From positions 248,001-312,000 of the forward strand of contig NZ_BDCI01000003.1 of NCBI RefSeq assembly GCF_001613425.1: a stretch of 64,000 nucleotides of DNA. Direction: 5' to 3'. The notes beneath the pieces are model-generated. The model was given only the letters and a program-made list of their open reading frames with translations. It searched no databases and was not told where the DNA came from. The stretch is from Nocardia vulneris (GTDB lineage: Bacteria > Actinomycetota > Actinomycetes > Mycobacteriales > Mycobacteriaceae). Position 1 is the first letter of the stretch. The number at the start of each line of letters is the position of its first letter. The position numbers and the translations under genes were made by a program. Positions 24,601-35,349 of the stretch are shown piece by piece.

Positions 24601-25373
24601 CCGCCATCGAGTCGGTGCCGACCCGAATCGGCGAGCGCGCGTCCACGGCGGCCCGGTCGAACAGCCTGCCGACGAGCACCACCGCCCCGCAAGAGTGGGA
24701 AAATGGAGCGCCTCGAGGCGGACGTAGTCAGCGCGGTTGTGCAGAGCACGGGCGCCGAATGCACGCGGCGGCGCCGATTCTGCGCGTAGTCCCGCGAGCG
24801 CGCGGCCCAAGCGACGCAGCCGTCCTTTCCGGCTCTGCCGCATTCTCCGACGGAGACTACAAGCGAGCACAGTGCGCGATGCACGTCTCGGCAAGACCGG
24901 CCGGCGGCCGCCACAATCCTTCGACGTTCTCGCACTCCTTCCAGGTAGTCGCACCCATTACGGCCTGCCACAACAGGTGCGACAGCGCAGAGGGGTGCGA
25001 CGGCGCACGAAGTGCGGGTGGTGGGCGACGGCGCACGAAGTGCGGGTGGTGGGCGACGCGAGTGCCCGACGCCCTTACAGTGCCTTCGGATCGGCCATCA
25101 TCGGCCTCGGGATCTGCGGCGGCGGGCGGAGACAGCGAGGTCGACTCGCACCCAGATCTTGTGCGCAGCAACGGTTTTCACGTCAGCAGAGCGCACGTCG
25201 GGCCGAGCGGGCGGGTCGTGGTACCGGCGCATGCCGGGCAGGACGCCGAACCGCGGGACCCGCGCACGCCGGACCGTGCACCCGAGTCACAGAACCACGC
25301 CGCGCGCAGTCACCCGAAACGTTGCACCAGGCCACGCGGAGTGGGATCGGTTCGCGTCGCGGTGCCGGGTGGC
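24601..25373. other. Gene-free stretch with a 28-bp tandem duplication
   Basis: I see no convincing gene in these 773 bases between the PPE-like terminator and the end of proB. Short frames exist on both strands but show no family motif or ribosome-binding site. The only structure is a perfect 28-bp tandem duplication (24997-25024 and 25025-25052) beginning GCGACGGCGCACGAAGTG, with a third partial start. The stretch may be a remnant of rearrangement where the secretion genes meet the housekeeping block. Confidence 0.5.
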
Positions 25374-26510
25374 TCAGACCTTTACGAGGTCGTCGGCGTG
25401 GATTACGGGGCGCTGCATGGTTTCCGGGAGTTCGGCGGTGGAGTGGCCGAGCATGGTGGTGAGTTCGGTGCTGTCGTAGGCGACGACGCCGCGGGCGACG
25501 ATGCGATCGCCGGTGGTGACGAGGTCGACCACGTCGCCGCCGTAGAAGCGGCCGCGCAGGCCGGTGACGCCCGCGGCCAGGAGGGAGCGGCGGGCCACGA
25601 CGGCTCGAGCCGCGCCCTCATCGATGAGCAGCGCGCCGCGGCTGTCGGCGGCGTGCCGGACCCAGAACTTGCGGGCGGACAGGCGAACCGGGCGGGCGGC
25701 GAACGCGGTACCGACCGTGCCGCTGGTCAACGCGACGTCCGCGGCGGTGGCGGCGGCGAGCAGCACCGGTACACCCGCGTCCGCGGCCAAACGGGCGGCG
25801 GACAGCTTGGACGCCATGCCGCCGGTGCCCAGCGCGCCACCGCTGCCCGCGATCACCCCGTCCAGGTCGGCACTGCTGCGCACCTCGGGGATGAAATTCG
25901 CGGCACCCTTGCGCGGGTCGCCGTCGTAGAGGCCCTCGACATCGGAGAGCAGGACCAGCGCGTCGGCGCCGACCAGGTGCGCGACGAGCGCCGCGAGCCG
26001 GTCGTTGTCGCCGAAACGGATCTCTTCGGTTGCGACGGTGTCGTTTTCGTTCACCACGGCGATCGCGCCGAGCGATCGCAAGCGGTCCAGGGTGCGCTGC
26101 GCGTTGCGGTGGTGCTCGCGGCGCGCGAAATCGTCTGCGCTGAGCAGAACCTGACCGACCGTGCGATCGTAACGCGCGAAAGAGGTGCCCCAGGCGTGCG
26201 CGAGCGCGAGCTGGCCGACGCTGGCCGCGGCCTGCTTCGTGGCGAGGTCACGCGGCCTGCTGCTGAGCCCGAGCGGTGCGATGCCGGCGCCGATGGCGCC
26301 CGAGGACACCACCACCACATCGGATCCCGCGCGCATCCGCGCCTCCACCGCGTCGGCGAGCCGGTCGAGCCGCGCGAGGTCGATCCCGCCGGCCAGACTG
26401 GTGAGCGCGGAAGAACCGATCTTCACGACCACCCGCCGCGCCGATGCGATCGCCTGCCGCGCCTCGCTCAGCTCCGAATCCACCTCGGTCACACCCGAAT
26501 TCCCCGTCAT
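25374..26510 (-). CDS. proB: Glutamate 5-kinase
   Basis: 378 residues. It phosphorylates L-glutamate as the first step of proline synthesis. The amino-acid kinase domain (1-260) shows [44 protein letters not shown] and [15 protein letters not shown]. Residues 290-370 form the C-terminal PUA domain with KFWVRHA and [13 protein letters not shown]. It lies 52 bases after obg on the same strand, as in mycobacteria, and closes the housekeeping block. Confidence 0.97.
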   Translation of the reverse strand: MTGNSGVTEVDSELSEARQAIASARRVVVKIGSSALTSLAGGIDLARLDRLADAVEARMRAGSDVVVVSSGAIGAGIAPLGLSSRPRDLATKQAAASVGQLALAHAWGTSFARYDRTVGQVLLSADDFARREHHRNAQRTLDRLRSLGAIAVVNENDTVATEEIRFGDNDRLAALVAHLVGADALVLLSDVEGLYDGDPRKGAANFIPEVRSSADLDGVIAGSGGALGTGGMASKLSAARLAADAGVPVLLAAATAADVALTSGTVGTAFAARPVRLSARKFWVRHAADSRGALLIDEGAARAVVARRSLLAAGVTGLRGRFYGGDVVDLVTTGDRIVARGVVAYDSTELTTMLGHSTAELPETMQRPVIHADDLVKV

Positions 26511-26562
26511 AGCCCTCGAACTCCCTGCGCCACAATCGAATCCACCGACACCGGACCGGTCG

Positions 26563-28017
26563 CTACTCTTCGTCGTCCTTGACCAGACCGCGGCGCACCC
26601 GGGAGGCGTGTTTGCGTTCGGCGGCGCTGATCCGGTTGTCCTGTTCCAGGCGGATATCCGTGCCGCGGCCGGTCGGCACCATGTCGATGCCCGCCGAGAT
26701 CTGCGGCTCCCACTCGAAGGTCACGTTGCCGATGGTCACCGGGGCTCCCGGCTCCGCACCCTGCTTGACCAGTTCGTCTTCCACGCCGAGGCGGGCGAGC
26801 CGGTCGGCGAGGTAGCCGACGGCTTCGTCGTTGTCGAACTGGGTCTGCTTGACCCAGCGTTCCGGCTGCGGGCCGCGCACGATGAAGCCGCCCGGCTCCT
26901 CGGGATCGGCGATGACGCTGAATCCGGTCTCGTTGACCGCGATCGGCCGGATCACCGGACGGGCGGGCGCCGCCTTCGGATGCGCCGCCCGATACTGCAG
27001 CACCAGATCGGCGAGCGCGAAGGTCAAGGGACGCAGCCCTTCTCGGCTCACGGCCGAGATCTCGAAGACCGGCCAGCCCCGCGCGGTGAACTCCGGGGTG
27101 ACCATCTCGGCGAGCTCGGCGGCGTCCGGAACGTCGATCTTGTTCAGGATCACCACGCGCGGCCGATCGGCCAGGTCGCCGAGGTCGGCATCGGCGCTGA
27201 GCGCCGGTTTGTAGGCAGCGAGTTCGGCTTCGAGCGCGTCCACGTCGGACACCGGATCGCGACCGGGTTCGAGGGTCGCGCAGTCGACGACGTGCGCGAG
27301 TACCGCGCACCGTTCCAGATGCCGCAGGAAGTCGAGGCCGAGCCCGCGGCCTTCGCTCGCACCGGGAATCAGGCCGGGCACGTCGGCGACGGTGAAGGTG
27401 GTGTCCCCGCTGAGCACGACGCCGAGGTTCGGCACCAGCGTGGTGAACGGGTAGTCCGCGATCTTCGGCTTGGCCGCCGACAGCACGGACACCAGCGAGG
27501 ACTTCCCCGCCGACGGGAAGCCGACCAGGCCGACATCGGCCACGGACTTCAATTCGAGAACGAGGTCGCATTCCTCGCCGTCCTCGCCGAGCAGCGCGAA
27601 GCCGGGGGCTTTGCGCGCCTTCGAGGCGAGTGCGGCGTTGCCGAGACCCCCGCGGCCGCCGCGGGCCGCGATGTAGCGGTTGCCCGCGCCGACGAGGTCC
27701 ATCAGGACCTTGCCCTCGTTGTCGAGCACCATGGTGCCGTCCGGCACCTTGAGCAGCAGGTCGGTGCCCTGCTTGCCGTCGCGGTTACCACCCTCGCCCG
27801 GCTTGCCGTTGCCGGCTTTGGCGTGCGGGTGGAAGTGGAAGTCCAGCAGGGTGTGCACGTTGGAATCGACCTCGAGGATCACGTTCCCGCCGTGGCCGCC
27901 GTTGCCGCCGTTGGGCCCGCCGAGCGGCATGAACTTCTCGCGAAGCACCGAAGCGCATCCGTGGCCGCCCTTGCCTGCGCGCACGTGCAGTACGACACGG
28001 TCGATGAACTTGGACAT
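26563..28017 (-). CDS. obg: Obg-type GTPase (CgtA)
   Basis: 484 residues. The glycine-rich Obg domain (1-160, [30 protein letters not shown]) is followed by the G domain with [27 protein letters not shown] and NKIDV, and by the C-terminal OCT domain. Obg GTPases bind 50S subunits and act in ribosome assembly and stress control. GGAGG precedes ATG 28017 by about 10 bases. It lies downstream of rpmA, with a predicted internal terminator between them. Confidence 0.97.
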   Translation of the reverse strand: MSKFIDRVVLHVRAGKGGHGCASVLREKFMPLGGPNGGNGGHGGNVILEVDSNVHTLLDFHFHPHAKAGNGKPGEGGNRDGKQGTDLLLKVPDGTMVLDNEGKVLMDLVGAGNRYIAARGGRGGLGNAALASKARKAPGFALLGEDGEECDLVLELKSVADVGLVGFPSAGKSSLVSVLSAAKPKIADYPFTTLVPNLGVVLSGDTTFTVADVPGLIPGASEGRGLGLDFLRHLERCAVLAHVVDCATLEPGRDPVSDVDALEAELAAYKPALSADADLGDLADRPRVVILNKIDVPDAAELAEMVTPEFTARGWPVFEISAVSREGLRPLTFALADLVLQYRAAHPKAAPARPVIRPIAVNETGFSVIADPEEPGGFIVRGPQPERWVKQTQFDNDEAVGYLADRLARLGVEDELVKQGAEPGAPVTIGNVTFEWEPQISAGIDMVPTGRGTDIRLEQDNRISAAERKHASRVRRGLVKDDEE

Positions 28018-28095
28018 GTGGCGATCATCCTCCTTCAGGACTGGTCGTTGGCTGAGGCTGTGCCGGAAACGCACGGGGCCTGCGAAAACACAAAA

Positions 28096-28122
28096 CGGGC
28101 CAGGGTTTGCGACCCTGACCCG
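28096..28122 (-). terminator. Intrinsic terminator or attenuator between rpmA and obg
   Basis: On the minus strand a 10-12 bp stem (GCGGGTCAGGGT with ACCCTGGCCCGT, two imperfect pairs) has a 5-base loop and is followed by a T-rich TTTTGTGTTTTC. It lies between rpmA and obg, so it should reduce read-through from the two ribosomal protein genes into obg and proB. Confidence 0.65.
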
Positions 28123-28149
28123 CTCGGCTGTTGTCTGGAGAGGTAAGGC

Positions 28150-28416
28150 CTAGGCCTCGACCGGCTCCGCGACGACGATGTTGACGGTCTTGCGTCCACG
28201 CTTGGTGCCGAACTCGACGGCGCCCGCCGCGAGGGCGAACAGGGTGTCGTCACCGCCACGGCCGACGTTCACGCCGGGGTGGAAGTGGGTGCCACGCTGA
28301 CGCACCAGGATCTCGCCCGCGTTGACCTTCTGGCCGCCGAAGCGCTTCACGCCGAGTCGCTGGGCGTTGGAATCGCGACCGTTCCGGGAGCTGGATGCAC
28401 CCTTCTTGTGTGCCAT
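28150..28416 (-). CDS. rpmA: 50S ribosomal protein L27
   Basis: 88 residues. [20 protein letters not shown] and [20 protein letters not shown] followed by [20 protein letters not shown] are the conserved L27 sequence. L27 sits near the peptidyl-transferase centre. There is no N-terminal cleavable extension like that seen in Firmicutes. GAGGAGATT precedes the ATG. It lies 22 bases after rplU in the standard rplU-rpmA-obg order. Confidence 0.98.
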   Translation of the reverse strand: MAHKKGASSSRNGRDSNAQRLGVKRFGGQKVNAGEILVRQRGTHFHPGVNVGRGGDDTLFALAAGAVEFGTKRGRKTVNIVVAEPVEA

Positions 28417-28438
28417 AGCTGAATCTCCTCGGGATGTC

Positions 28439-28750
28439 TTACTTGATGCCGGTGACCTTGATGACCGTCAGCGGCTGACGGTGACCCTGACGCTTGTGGT
28501 AGCCGGTCTTGTTCTTGAACTTGTGGATGCGGATCTTCGGGCCCTTGGTCTGCTCGACGACCTCCGCGGCCACGGAGACCTTGGCCAGCTTGGCGGCGTC
28601 GGTGGTCAGGTCTGCCCCGTCGACGACGAGAACCGGATCCAGGGAGACGGACGTGCCCGGCTTACCCTCGATCTTCTCGACCTTCACCAGGTCACCGACC
28701 GCGACCTTGTACTGCTTTCCGCCGGTCTTGACGATCGCGTACGTTGCCAT
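28439..28750 (-). CDS. rplU: 50S ribosomal protein L21
   Basis: 103 residues. [20 protein letters not shown] and [20 protein letters not shown] (read within the last 30 residues) are characteristic of L21, a 23S rRNA-binding protein of the 50S subunit. GGAGGAAG precedes ATG 28750. It is the first gene of the rplU-rpmA-(obg-proB) transcript, with its own promoter region after the rne terminator. Confidence 0.98.
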   Translation of the reverse strand: MATYAIVKTGGKQYKVAVGDLVKVEKIEGKPGTSVSLDPVLVVDGADLTTDAAKLAKVSVAAEVVEQTKGPKIRIHKFKNKTGYHKRQGHRQPLTVIKVTGIK

Positions 28751-29031
28751 CGGTCGGCTTCCTCCACTCGAATAAGTACAGTCATGTTTCTTCTCGCGGC
28801 GCAAGTTCGCGACGCGAGATGTTCTTGGCTGGCTTGCTGCGCGGGGCGTGGTATAACGCCCATCGCCAGGCAGCGACCGACCAAGGTTACCAGAGCACCC
28901 CGGCAACGACACAATCCGGCCTCCGGCAGCCCGCGAGCAACTCGGCGGCCAGCAGTTTCGGTCCCAGGCAGCCGGGTCGGCCGCGGTCTACGCGGCGCGG
29001 TGTGCCGCGGCGAAACCGCCCTCCGGCAAAC
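28751..29031 (-). promoter_or_regulatory. rplU upstream region with a possible promoter
   Basis: These 281 bases between the rne terminator and rplU hold no gene. On the minus strand a -35-like TTGTGT (28914-28909) and -10-like TAACCT (28889-28884) are 19 bases apart and could drive the ribosomal genes, giving a leader of about 130 bases. I see no known ribosomal leader motif. Confidence 0.35.
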
Positions 29032-29072
29032 GATTCGGCCGGTCGTACCCCGTGGGTGCGACCGGCCGAATC
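29032..29072 (-). terminator. rne terminator hairpin
   Basis: A perfect 14-bp inverted repeat, GATTCGGCCGGTCG (29032-29045) and CGACCGGCCGAATC (29059-29072), with a 13-base loop. It begins 19 bases past the rne stop codon on the minus strand and is followed by GTTTGCC. It should separate rne from rplU. Confidence 0.75.
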
Positions 29073-29090
29073 AGGCTGACGGATCAGCTG

Positions 29091-32000
29091 CTACGACTCT
29101 TCCGGCGGCGGCCCCGCGGGACGCCCGACCGCACGCCGCCGCGGCCTGCGCTCCGGCACCACGACCGGGACATCGGCCGTGTAGTCGACGGTGGGTGCGA
29201 GCGCGTGCTCCGCGGTCGGCAGCACGAACACCGCGCCGCTGCTGTCCGCGGCGGGCGCGGCCACCGAACGGGCCACCCGACGCCGCCGGGCGGTGCGTGG
29301 CGCCGGCTCCGGCACGCCGTTGGTCACCGCATGATTCTCGGCAGCCTTCGGCTCGGCGACCTTCGGCTCAGCAGCCCGCGGCTCAGTGGTCTTCGGCTCA
29401 GCGACCTTTGCCTCGGCAGCCTGCGGCTCAGCGATCTTCGGCTCGGAAACCTTCGGCTCGGCAGCGACCGGCTCCGGTGCGACCGGGGCCTGCGTGCGCG
29501 TCTCGACCTCGACGACCTCGGCCGGTTCGGTCTCCTCGTCCTGCGCGGGCACGGCGACCACGGCCTCGGTCGTGACCGCCTCGGTCACCTCGTCGGCCGC
29601 GATGGCGTGTTCCGGCTCGGCCACGGGGGTCTCGACCGCCGACGCCTGGCCAGCGGAATCGGCTGCGGCCGCAGCGGAACCCGCTTCGGAATCGACCGCG
29701 CCCGACTCGGCCGCCTTCGACTCCTCGTGCGCCGCGTCCTCACCGTGGTGCGCCGCCATCGCCAACGCGACCGGATGGGCCCGCTTGACGGCGATGTCCT
29801 CCTCCGACTCCGCGGGTGCGGTGCCGTTGGCGGCGGCCGCGGGTGCGGCCGGAGCGGCGCCCTTGTCGCGACCACGACGACGACGCGACCCGCTCTCCCG
29901 CGTGCCGCGGCCCGCGCTGTCCTCGCCGGAGGACGGCTCGACGGGGTAAGCGTGCACCAGGATCCCGCGGCCGTGGCAGTGCTCACACGTGGTGGAGAAC
30001 GCCTCGACCAGGCCGGTGCCCAGCTTCTTCCTGGTCATCTGCACCAGGCCGAGCGAGGTCACCTCGGACACCTGGTGCCGGGTGCGGTCCCGGCCGAGCG
30101 CCTCGGTCAGTCTGCGCAGCACCAGGTCCCGGTTCGACTCGAGCACCATGTCGATGAAGTCGACGACGATCATGCCGCCGATATCGCGCAACCGCATCTG
30201 GCGCACGATCTCCTCGGCCGCCTCCAGGTTGTTGCGGGTGACCGTCTCTTCCAGGTTGCTGCCGCCGGCGCCGGTGAACTTGCCGGTGTTCACGTCGACC
30301 ACGGTCATCGCCTCGGTGCGGTCGATCACCAGGGTGCCGCCCGAGGGCAGCCACACCTTGCGATCGAGCGCCTTGGCGAGCTGCTCATCGATGCGATAGG
30401 TCTCGAACACGTCGACGCCGTTGTTCTCGTGCCGGGCGACCCGGGCGAGCATCTCCGGTGCGACGGTGCCGATGTACTTCTCGACGGTGCTCCAGGCCCG
30501 GTCACCTTCGATGACGAGCTTGGAGAAGTCCTCGTTGAACAGGTCACGGATGACCTTGACCAACAGGTCCGGCTCTTCGTACAGCGTCTTGGGCGCGCCG
30601 TCGTTCTTGCCCGCGGCGGCCTTCTCGATGGTGCGCCAGGTGGCCTGCAGGCGTTCGACGTCGCGGGCCAGTTCCTCTTCGGCCACGCCTTCGGACGCGG
30701 TGCGGATGATCACGCCCGCGTCGTTGGGCACGATGTCGCGCAGGATCTCCTTGAGCCGCTTGCGCTCGGTGTCGGGCAGTTTGCGGCTGATCCCGGTGGA
30801 CGTGCCGCCCGGCACGTACACGAGGAAGCGGCCGGCCAGGCTGATCTGCGTGGTCAGCCGGGCGCCCTTGTGCCCGACCGGATCCTTCGAGACCTGCACG
30901 AGCACCTGATCGCCGGGCTTGAGCGCCTGCTCGATCTTGCGTTCCTTGCCGCCGAGTCCGGCGGCCTCCCAGTTCACCTCGCCCGCGTACAGCACGCCGT
31001 TGCGGCCGCGGCCGATGTCGACGAACGCCGCCTCCATGCTCGGCAGCACGTTCTGCACCTTGCCGAGGTAGACGTTGCCCACCATGGACGCGGACCCGGT
31101 GCTGGTGACGAAGTGCTCGACCAGGATGTTGTCCTCGAGCACCGCGACCTGCGTCGCGGTCGGATGGTCCGGGAACGCCTTCTCGCGCACCACCATCACC
31201 CGGTCGACCGCCTCGCGGCGGGCCAGGAACTCCGACTCGGTCAGGATCGGCGGGCGGCGGCGACCGGCCTCGCGGCCGTCGCGCCTGCGCTGCCGCTTGG
31301 CCTCCAACCGGGTGGAACCGGTGATGCCCTGCACCTCGTCGACCGTGGTGGCGCGGCTGCGGCTCTTGTTCCGCGGTTCGCGCTCGTGCACCACGGTGTT
31401 CGGCGGGTCGTCTTCGGTGACGTCGGCAGCATCGCCGGAATCACCGGCGACCTTGCGCCGGCGCCGCCGACGCCGACGGCGGCTGGAACCGTCGCCCGCG
31501 TTCTCGTCGTCGTCGGCATCGGCGTTGTCGTCGGCCGTATCGGTCGACTCCGCGGTGTCGGCGTGCTCGGCGGGCTGCTCGTCGTCGGTATCCGACTCGG
31601 CCTCGCCGTCGTTGTCGTTCTCGTCGTCGGCGTCGCTGTGCTGTTCGCCCCGACCGCGGCCCCGGCCCCGCCGGCCACGCCGCCTGCGGCGCGGCTGATC
31701 GTCGGCATCGGGCTGCTGGTCGGCCGAGTCCTGCTCGTCCTCGACGGTCTCGGGCTCTTCCTCGACCTGCTCGACCACCGGCTCTTCGCGGCGGGTCTCC
31801 CGCTCGGTGCGTCGCTTGCGGCGGGCCTGCTCGGCCGCGGCCGCGTCCGGCGGCAGGAACAGCGGCGCCTGCACCACGGCGGCGGACTCGAAGACCACCG
31901 GCGCGGCGACGTGCGGCTCTTCCCGGACCGGATGGGTGAACAGCTGGATCGACGGCTGATGCGCGACCTCGCTCGGCCGCTCGGAACCGGCCGCCCCGAC

Positions 32001-32402
32001 GATCGGGTCCGGTGCGGAGAAGACGAGGCCGCCATGGCCGCGACTCGGCGGCGACTCGACGACCTCGGCCTGCTGCTCGACCGGAGCTGCGGCGGCGGGC
32101 GCCGAAGGTTCCGCGGCCGGGACCGCCGGGGTTTCCGCGGCCGGGACCGCCGGAGTCTCGGCGACCGGGGTCGCGGTGGGGGTCTCCCCCTCCGGCGGGC
32201 CGAGCGCGTCACGGACGGATTCCGCGATCGCCCGGTCGACGTTGGATTGCGCGCTGCGTGCGTCAGCTCCCAGCTCGGTGAGCTTGGCCAGGATGCGCTT
32301 GCTCGTTACTCCCAGGCGCTTGGCGAGTGCATGAACTCGGATCCGCTCCGGCAATTGTTCCGCATCCTGTGGTGTTGTTCCCGATGGCTCTTGTTCGGCC
32401 AC
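29091..32402 (-). CDS. rne: Ribonuclease E/G
   Basis: About 1103 residues. An N-terminal translation-factor-like patch (PERIRVHALAKRLGVTSKRI) is followed by about 280 acidic and arginine-rich low-complexity residues. The catalytic S1/RNase H/DNase I-like core runs roughly 400-820: GNVYLGKVQNVLPSMEAAFV, DIGRGRNGVLYAGEV, GGTLVIDRTEAMTVVDVNTG, DIGGMIVVDFIDM, then the zinc-link CEHCHGRG. A long Glu/Ala-rich tail follows. The enzyme cuts single-stranded AU-rich RNA and processes rRNA and mRNA. The GTG at 32402 follows GAGGAG, which I prefer to an upstream in-frame start. Confidence 0.95.
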   Translation of the reverse strand: MAEQEPSGTTPQDAEQLPERIRVHALAKRLGVTSKRILAKLTELGADARSAQSNVDRAIAESVRDALGPPEGETPTATPVAETPAVPAAETPAVPAAEPSAPAAAAPVEQQAEVVESPPSRGHGGLVFSAPDPIVGAAGSERPSEVAHQPSIQLFTHPVREEPHVAAPVVFESAAVVQAPLFLPPDAAAAEQARRKRRTERETRREEPVVEQVEEEPETVEDEQDSADQQPDADDQPRRRRRGRRGRGRGRGEQHSDADDENDNDGEAESDTDDEQPAEHADTAESTDTADDNADADDDENAGDGSSRRRRRRRRRKVAGDSGDAADVTEDDPPNTVVHEREPRNKSRSRATTVDEVQGITGSTRLEAKRQRRRDGREAGRRRPPILTESEFLARREAVDRVMVVREKAFPDHPTATQVAVLEDNILVEHFVTSTGSASMVGNVYLGKVQNVLPSMEAAFVDIGRGRNGVLYAGEVNWEAAGLGGKERKIEQALKPGDQVLVQVSKDPVGHKGARLTTQISLAGRFLVYVPGGTSTGISRKLPDTERKRLKEILRDIVPNDAGVIIRTASEGVAEEELARDVERLQATWRTIEKAAAGKNDGAPKTLYEEPDLLVKVIRDLFNEDFSKLVIEGDRAWSTVEKYIGTVAPEMLARVARHENNGVDVFETYRIDEQLAKALDRKVWLPSGGTLVIDRTEAMTVVDVNTGKFTGAGGSNLEETVTRNNLEAAEEIVRQMRLRDIGGMIVVDFIDMVLESNRDLVLRRLTEALGRDRTRHQVSEVTSLGLVQMTRKKLGTGLVEAFSTTCEHCHGRGILVHAYPVEPSSGEDSAGRGTRESGSRRRRGRDKGAAPAAPAAAANGTAPAESEEDIAVKRAHPVALAMAAHHGEDAAHEESKAAESGAVDSEAGSAAAAADSAGQASAVETPVAEPEHAIAADEVTEAVTTEAVVAVPAQDEETEPAEVVEVETRTQAPVAPEPVAAEPKVSEPKIAEPQAAEAKVAEPKTTEPRAAEPKVAEPKAAENHAVTNGVPEPAPRTARRRRVARSVAAPAADSSGAVFVLPTAEHALAPTVDYTADVPVVVPERRPRRRAVGRPAGPPPEES

Positions 32403-32976
32403 GAAGTCTCCTCGGACCCCCGGGCGCGTCCCTCCCGGTAAGGAGTGACGCGGCCGACGCGGGGGCACTGTCCGTTCGCCTCACGCCGCTCGGCGCAAGG
32501 TCATCTGGTCTCGCCCCGCATGTCCGGTTATCACCATGTCGATCGTCGGTTGGGCTAACTGGTCACGCGGCGCCTGGCTGTTGGCTGAACTCCACGGTGT
32601 GAGCGCTCATCCAGCGTGCCGACGCGAACAGCGGGCCCGCGCAACCGGGCCTTTTGTCCGTGGCAGCGATGATCGGCATCGAACCGCGGTGTGTCATCCG
32701 GTTGCGATCGTCCCGATCATCCGCGTACCTGCGCGAACAGTCGGCATCAACAGCAACCGCTTCCAAGTATCCCACACCACGCGCGACGAGTACGCCGCGG
32801 CGCACGGCTTCGCTGCGCTCCCTCACGGCTTCGCTGCGCTGACGCTCAGCTTCGCCGCACGCCGGGGGCGCTGTTGCCCTCGCTGCGCTCGCGCACGTCG
32901 GCGGCACTGCCGCCATTGGTGTCGATGGCCCGGCCGCGGCAGTAGCGCGCGACCGGGCGGGGTCGGCAACTGTCGG
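32403..32976. other. Gene-free region between ndk and rne
   Basis: 574 bases with no supported gene. It must contain the rne promoter and the end of the ndk transcript. A 17-bp direct repeat, CACGGCTTCGCTGCGCT, occurs at 32803-32819 and 32824-32840, with a degenerate third CTTCGC copy nearby. This is a type of dispersed GC-rich repeat common in actinomycete intergenic DNA. Confidence 0.45.
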
Positions 32977-33393
32977 TTAAATACGGAACTCGGGGAACCA
33001 GAGAGCAATCTCTCGTTTGGCGGATTCGGGCGAGTCGGACCCGTGCACCAGGTTCTCCTGGGTCTCCAGGGCGAAGTCGCCACGCACACTGCCGGGCACG
33101 GCCTTCTCGACCGGGTCGGTGCCGCCGGCGATCTGCCGGAACGCCGCGATGGCGCGCGGCCCCTCCAGGATGGCCGCGACGACCGGACCGGAGGTGATGA
33201 ATTCGATCAGGGAGCCGAAGAACGGCTTCTCGGCGTGCTCGGCGTAGTGGCCCTTGGCCAGGTCCTCGGACACGTGCTTCAGTTCGAGAGCCGCGATCTT
33301 CAGGCCCTTGCGCTCGATGCGTACCAGCACCTCGCCGACGAGGCCACGGGCCACACCGTCCGGCTTGATGAGTACCAACGTCTGCTCAGTCAC
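32977..33393 (-). CDS. ndk: Nucleoside diphosphate kinase
   Basis: 138 residues, normal length. [40 protein letters not shown] with the phosphohistidine at residue 117. It equalises NTP pools by transferring the gamma phosphate. It is the conventional counterpart to the NDK-like protein of the biosynthetic operon (13657-14577). Order valS-folC-DUF4233-ndk-rne matches mycobacteria. Confidence 0.98.
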   Translation of the reverse strand: MTEQTLVLIKPDGVARGLVGEVLVRIERKGLKIAALELKHVSEDLAKGHYAEHAEKPFFGSLIEFITSGPVVAAILEGPRAIAAFRQIAGGTDPVEKAVPGSVRGDFALETQENLVHGSDSPESAKREIALWFPEFRI

Positions 33394-33475
33394 GGCGACA
33401 CTCTAACCGGCACCCCCACCGGGTACCGAACCCGCGGTTCCGTCGCGACCGCGACGGACCTTTCCCGGACCCGAT

Positions 33476-33883
33476 TCACGAGGAACGCGGGAGCCGCTGG
33501 CTCGGCAGCAAACCCTTCTCGATCCGGCCGCGCACGTCCGCGCGCAGCACCAGGATGAAGCCCCACACCACGGCGAAGACGATGCCGATGATGCCGATGG
33601 AGAGATGGATGAAGGTGCCGAGCAACACCAGAACCTGCAGGCCCAGATTGAACGGCATCGCCCAGGGGCGGCCCTGCAGTCCGGCGCCGAGGAACATCAC
33701 GATGGCGAGCACGACGAGGTAGGTCCCCGACCACCAGGTCACCCCGCCGCCGACCGAACCGACGACCGGCAGCGCGAGCAGCACCACGATCGCCTCGAGC
33801 ACGAGGGTGCCCGCCATGACGCCGCGGAAGCCCTTCCACGGGTCCGTGGCGGGCGGTGGCACCGAACCGGTCTCGTCGGTCAT
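33476..33883 (-). CDS. DUF4233 membrane protein
   Basis: 135 residues with four predicted membrane helices (GVMAGTLVLEAIVVLLALPV, TYLVVLAIVMFLGAGL, FNLGLQVLVLLGTFIHLSIG, IVFAVVWGFILVL). It is the homologue of the small membrane gene always found between folC and ndk in mycobacteria and relatives; its function is not known. Its start overlaps the folC stop by ATGA, so expression is coupled to folC. Confidence 0.9.
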   Translation of the reverse strand: MTDETGSVPPPATDPWKGFRGVMAGTLVLEAIVVLLALPVVGSVGGGVTWWSGTYLVVLAIVMFLGAGLQGRPWAMPFNLGLQVLVLLGTFIHLSIGIIGIVFAVVWGFILVLRADVRGRIEKGLLPSQRLPRSS

Positions 33884-35349
33884 GCCGGGTCCTTTCCGAA
33901 CAGTGCGCGCGTCGCGCCCGCGGTCACCACCGAGCCGGTCACCACGACGCCCGCGCCGGACACCATCTCCCCGGCCTCACCGACCTCTTCGGCGATGGCG
34001 ATGGCGGACTCCAGCGCGTCCGGCAGGGTCGAGGCCGTGATCACGCGCTCGTCGCCGAAGCGCTGGACCGCGAGATCGGCGAGCACGTCCACGTCCATCG
34101 CGCGCGGGGAACCGTTGTTGGTCACGACGATTTCGTCGAACACCGGCTCCAGCGCGCTGAGGATGCCGTCGGCGTCCTTGTCTGCCAGTACCGCGACCAC
34201 ACCGACCAGCTTACGGAAGTCGAACTCCGCGGTCAGGGTGGCCGCGAGTGCCTGTGCGCCCGCGGGATTGTGCGCGGCGTCGATGAAGATGGTCGGCGCG
34301 TTGCGCATCCGCTCCAGCCGGCCAGGACTGGTCACGTTCGCGAAACCCGCACGCACGGCGTCGATATCGAGCTGCCGGTCGGCGCCCGCGCCGAAGAAGG
34401 CCTCGACCGCGGCGAGCGCGAGCACCGCGTTGCGCGCCTGGTGCTCGCCGTGCAGCGGCAGGAAGATCTCGTCGTAAACGCCACCGAGACCCTGTAATTC
34501 GAGTTGCTGGCCGCCGACCGCGATCTGGCGGGCGAGCACCCGGAATTCGCCGCCCTCGCGGGCCACTGCGGCGTCGACCTCGACGGCACGGCGCAGCAGC
34601 ACGTCCATCGCCTCCGGGTCCTGCTCCGCGATGATCGCGACGGTGTCGCGCGGAATCAACAGGTCCGGTGCGCGTTTGATGATGCCGGCCTTCTCTCCCG
34701 CGATGCTGGTGAGATCGGTGCCGAGAAAATCGGTGTGGTCCATGCCGATCGGGGTGATCACCGCGATCTGCCCATCGATCACGTTGGTGGCGTCCCAGGT
34801 GCCGCCCAGGCCGGTCTCCACCACCGCGACATCGATCGGCGCTTCGGCGAACGCGGCGAACGCCATGCCGGTGAGCACCTCGAACTTGCTCATCGGCGGG
34901 CCGCCGGCGTCGGCCGACTGCGCATCGATCATCTCGATGAACGGCACCAGCTCGCGGTAGGTCTCCACGTATTTGGCCGGGCTGATCGGCGCGTTGTCGA
35001 TGCTGATCCGCTCGGTGGCCAGTTGCAGGTGCGGGCTGGTGATCCGGCCCGTGCGCCGGTGCAGCGCGGTGAGCAGGGCGTCGATCATCCTGGTCACCGA
35101 GGTCTTGCCGTTGGTGCCCGCCACGTGGATCGCCGGATAGCTGTGCTGCGGCGAGCCGAGCAGATCCATCAGGGTGGCGATCCGGGTGAGCGAGGGCTCG
35201 ATCTTGGTTTCCGGCCAGCGGGTGTCGAGTTCGGCTTCCACCAACGCCATTTCGGCGAGTTCGACCGGCGACGGACCGGAGCTCAGCCGCGGCCCCGCCG
35301 CCGGGTGCCGCAGTTCGTCGCCGTATTGCGGCTCCGGTTCGTGGTTCAT
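33880..35349 (-). CDS. folC: Folylpolyglutamate synthase / dihydrofolate synthase
   Basis: 489 residues. [20 protein letters not shown] is the P-loop, [15 protein letters not shown] the omega-like loop, and [20 protein letters not shown] and [12 protein letters not shown] the remaining Mur-ligase-type motifs. It adds glutamate to folates in the cytosol. ATGA overlaps join it to valS upstream and the DUF4233 gene downstream. Confidence 0.97.
   Translation of the reverse strand: MNHEPEPQYGDELRHPAAGPRLSSGPSPVELAEMALVEAELDTRWPETKIEPSLTRIATLMDLLGSPQHSYPAIHVAGTNGKTSVTRMIDALLTALHRRTGRITSPHLQLATERISIDNAPISPAKYVETYRELVPFIEMIDAQSADAGGPPMSKFEVLTGMAFAAFAEAPIDVAVVETGLGGTWDATNVIDGQIAVITPIGMDHTDFLGTDLTSIAGEKAGIIKRAPDLLIPRDTVAIIAEQDPEAMDVLLRRAVEVDAAVAREGGEFRVLARQIAVGGQQLELQGLGGVYDEIFLPLHGEHQARNAVLALAAVEAFFGAGADRQLDIDAVRAGFANVTSPGRLERMRNAPTIFIDAAHNPAGAQALAATLTAEFDFRKLVGVVAVLADKDADGILSALEPVFDEIVVTNNGSPRAMDVDVLADLAVQRFGDERVITASTLPDALESAIAIAEEVGEAGEMVSGAGVVVTGSVVTAGATRALFGKDPA

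Noticed and set aside
23352..24971. Long minus-strand frame rich in Arg and Gly opposite the PPE-like gene
   Set aside because: It is the mirror of the proline-rich coding strand. No ribosome-binding site or domain.
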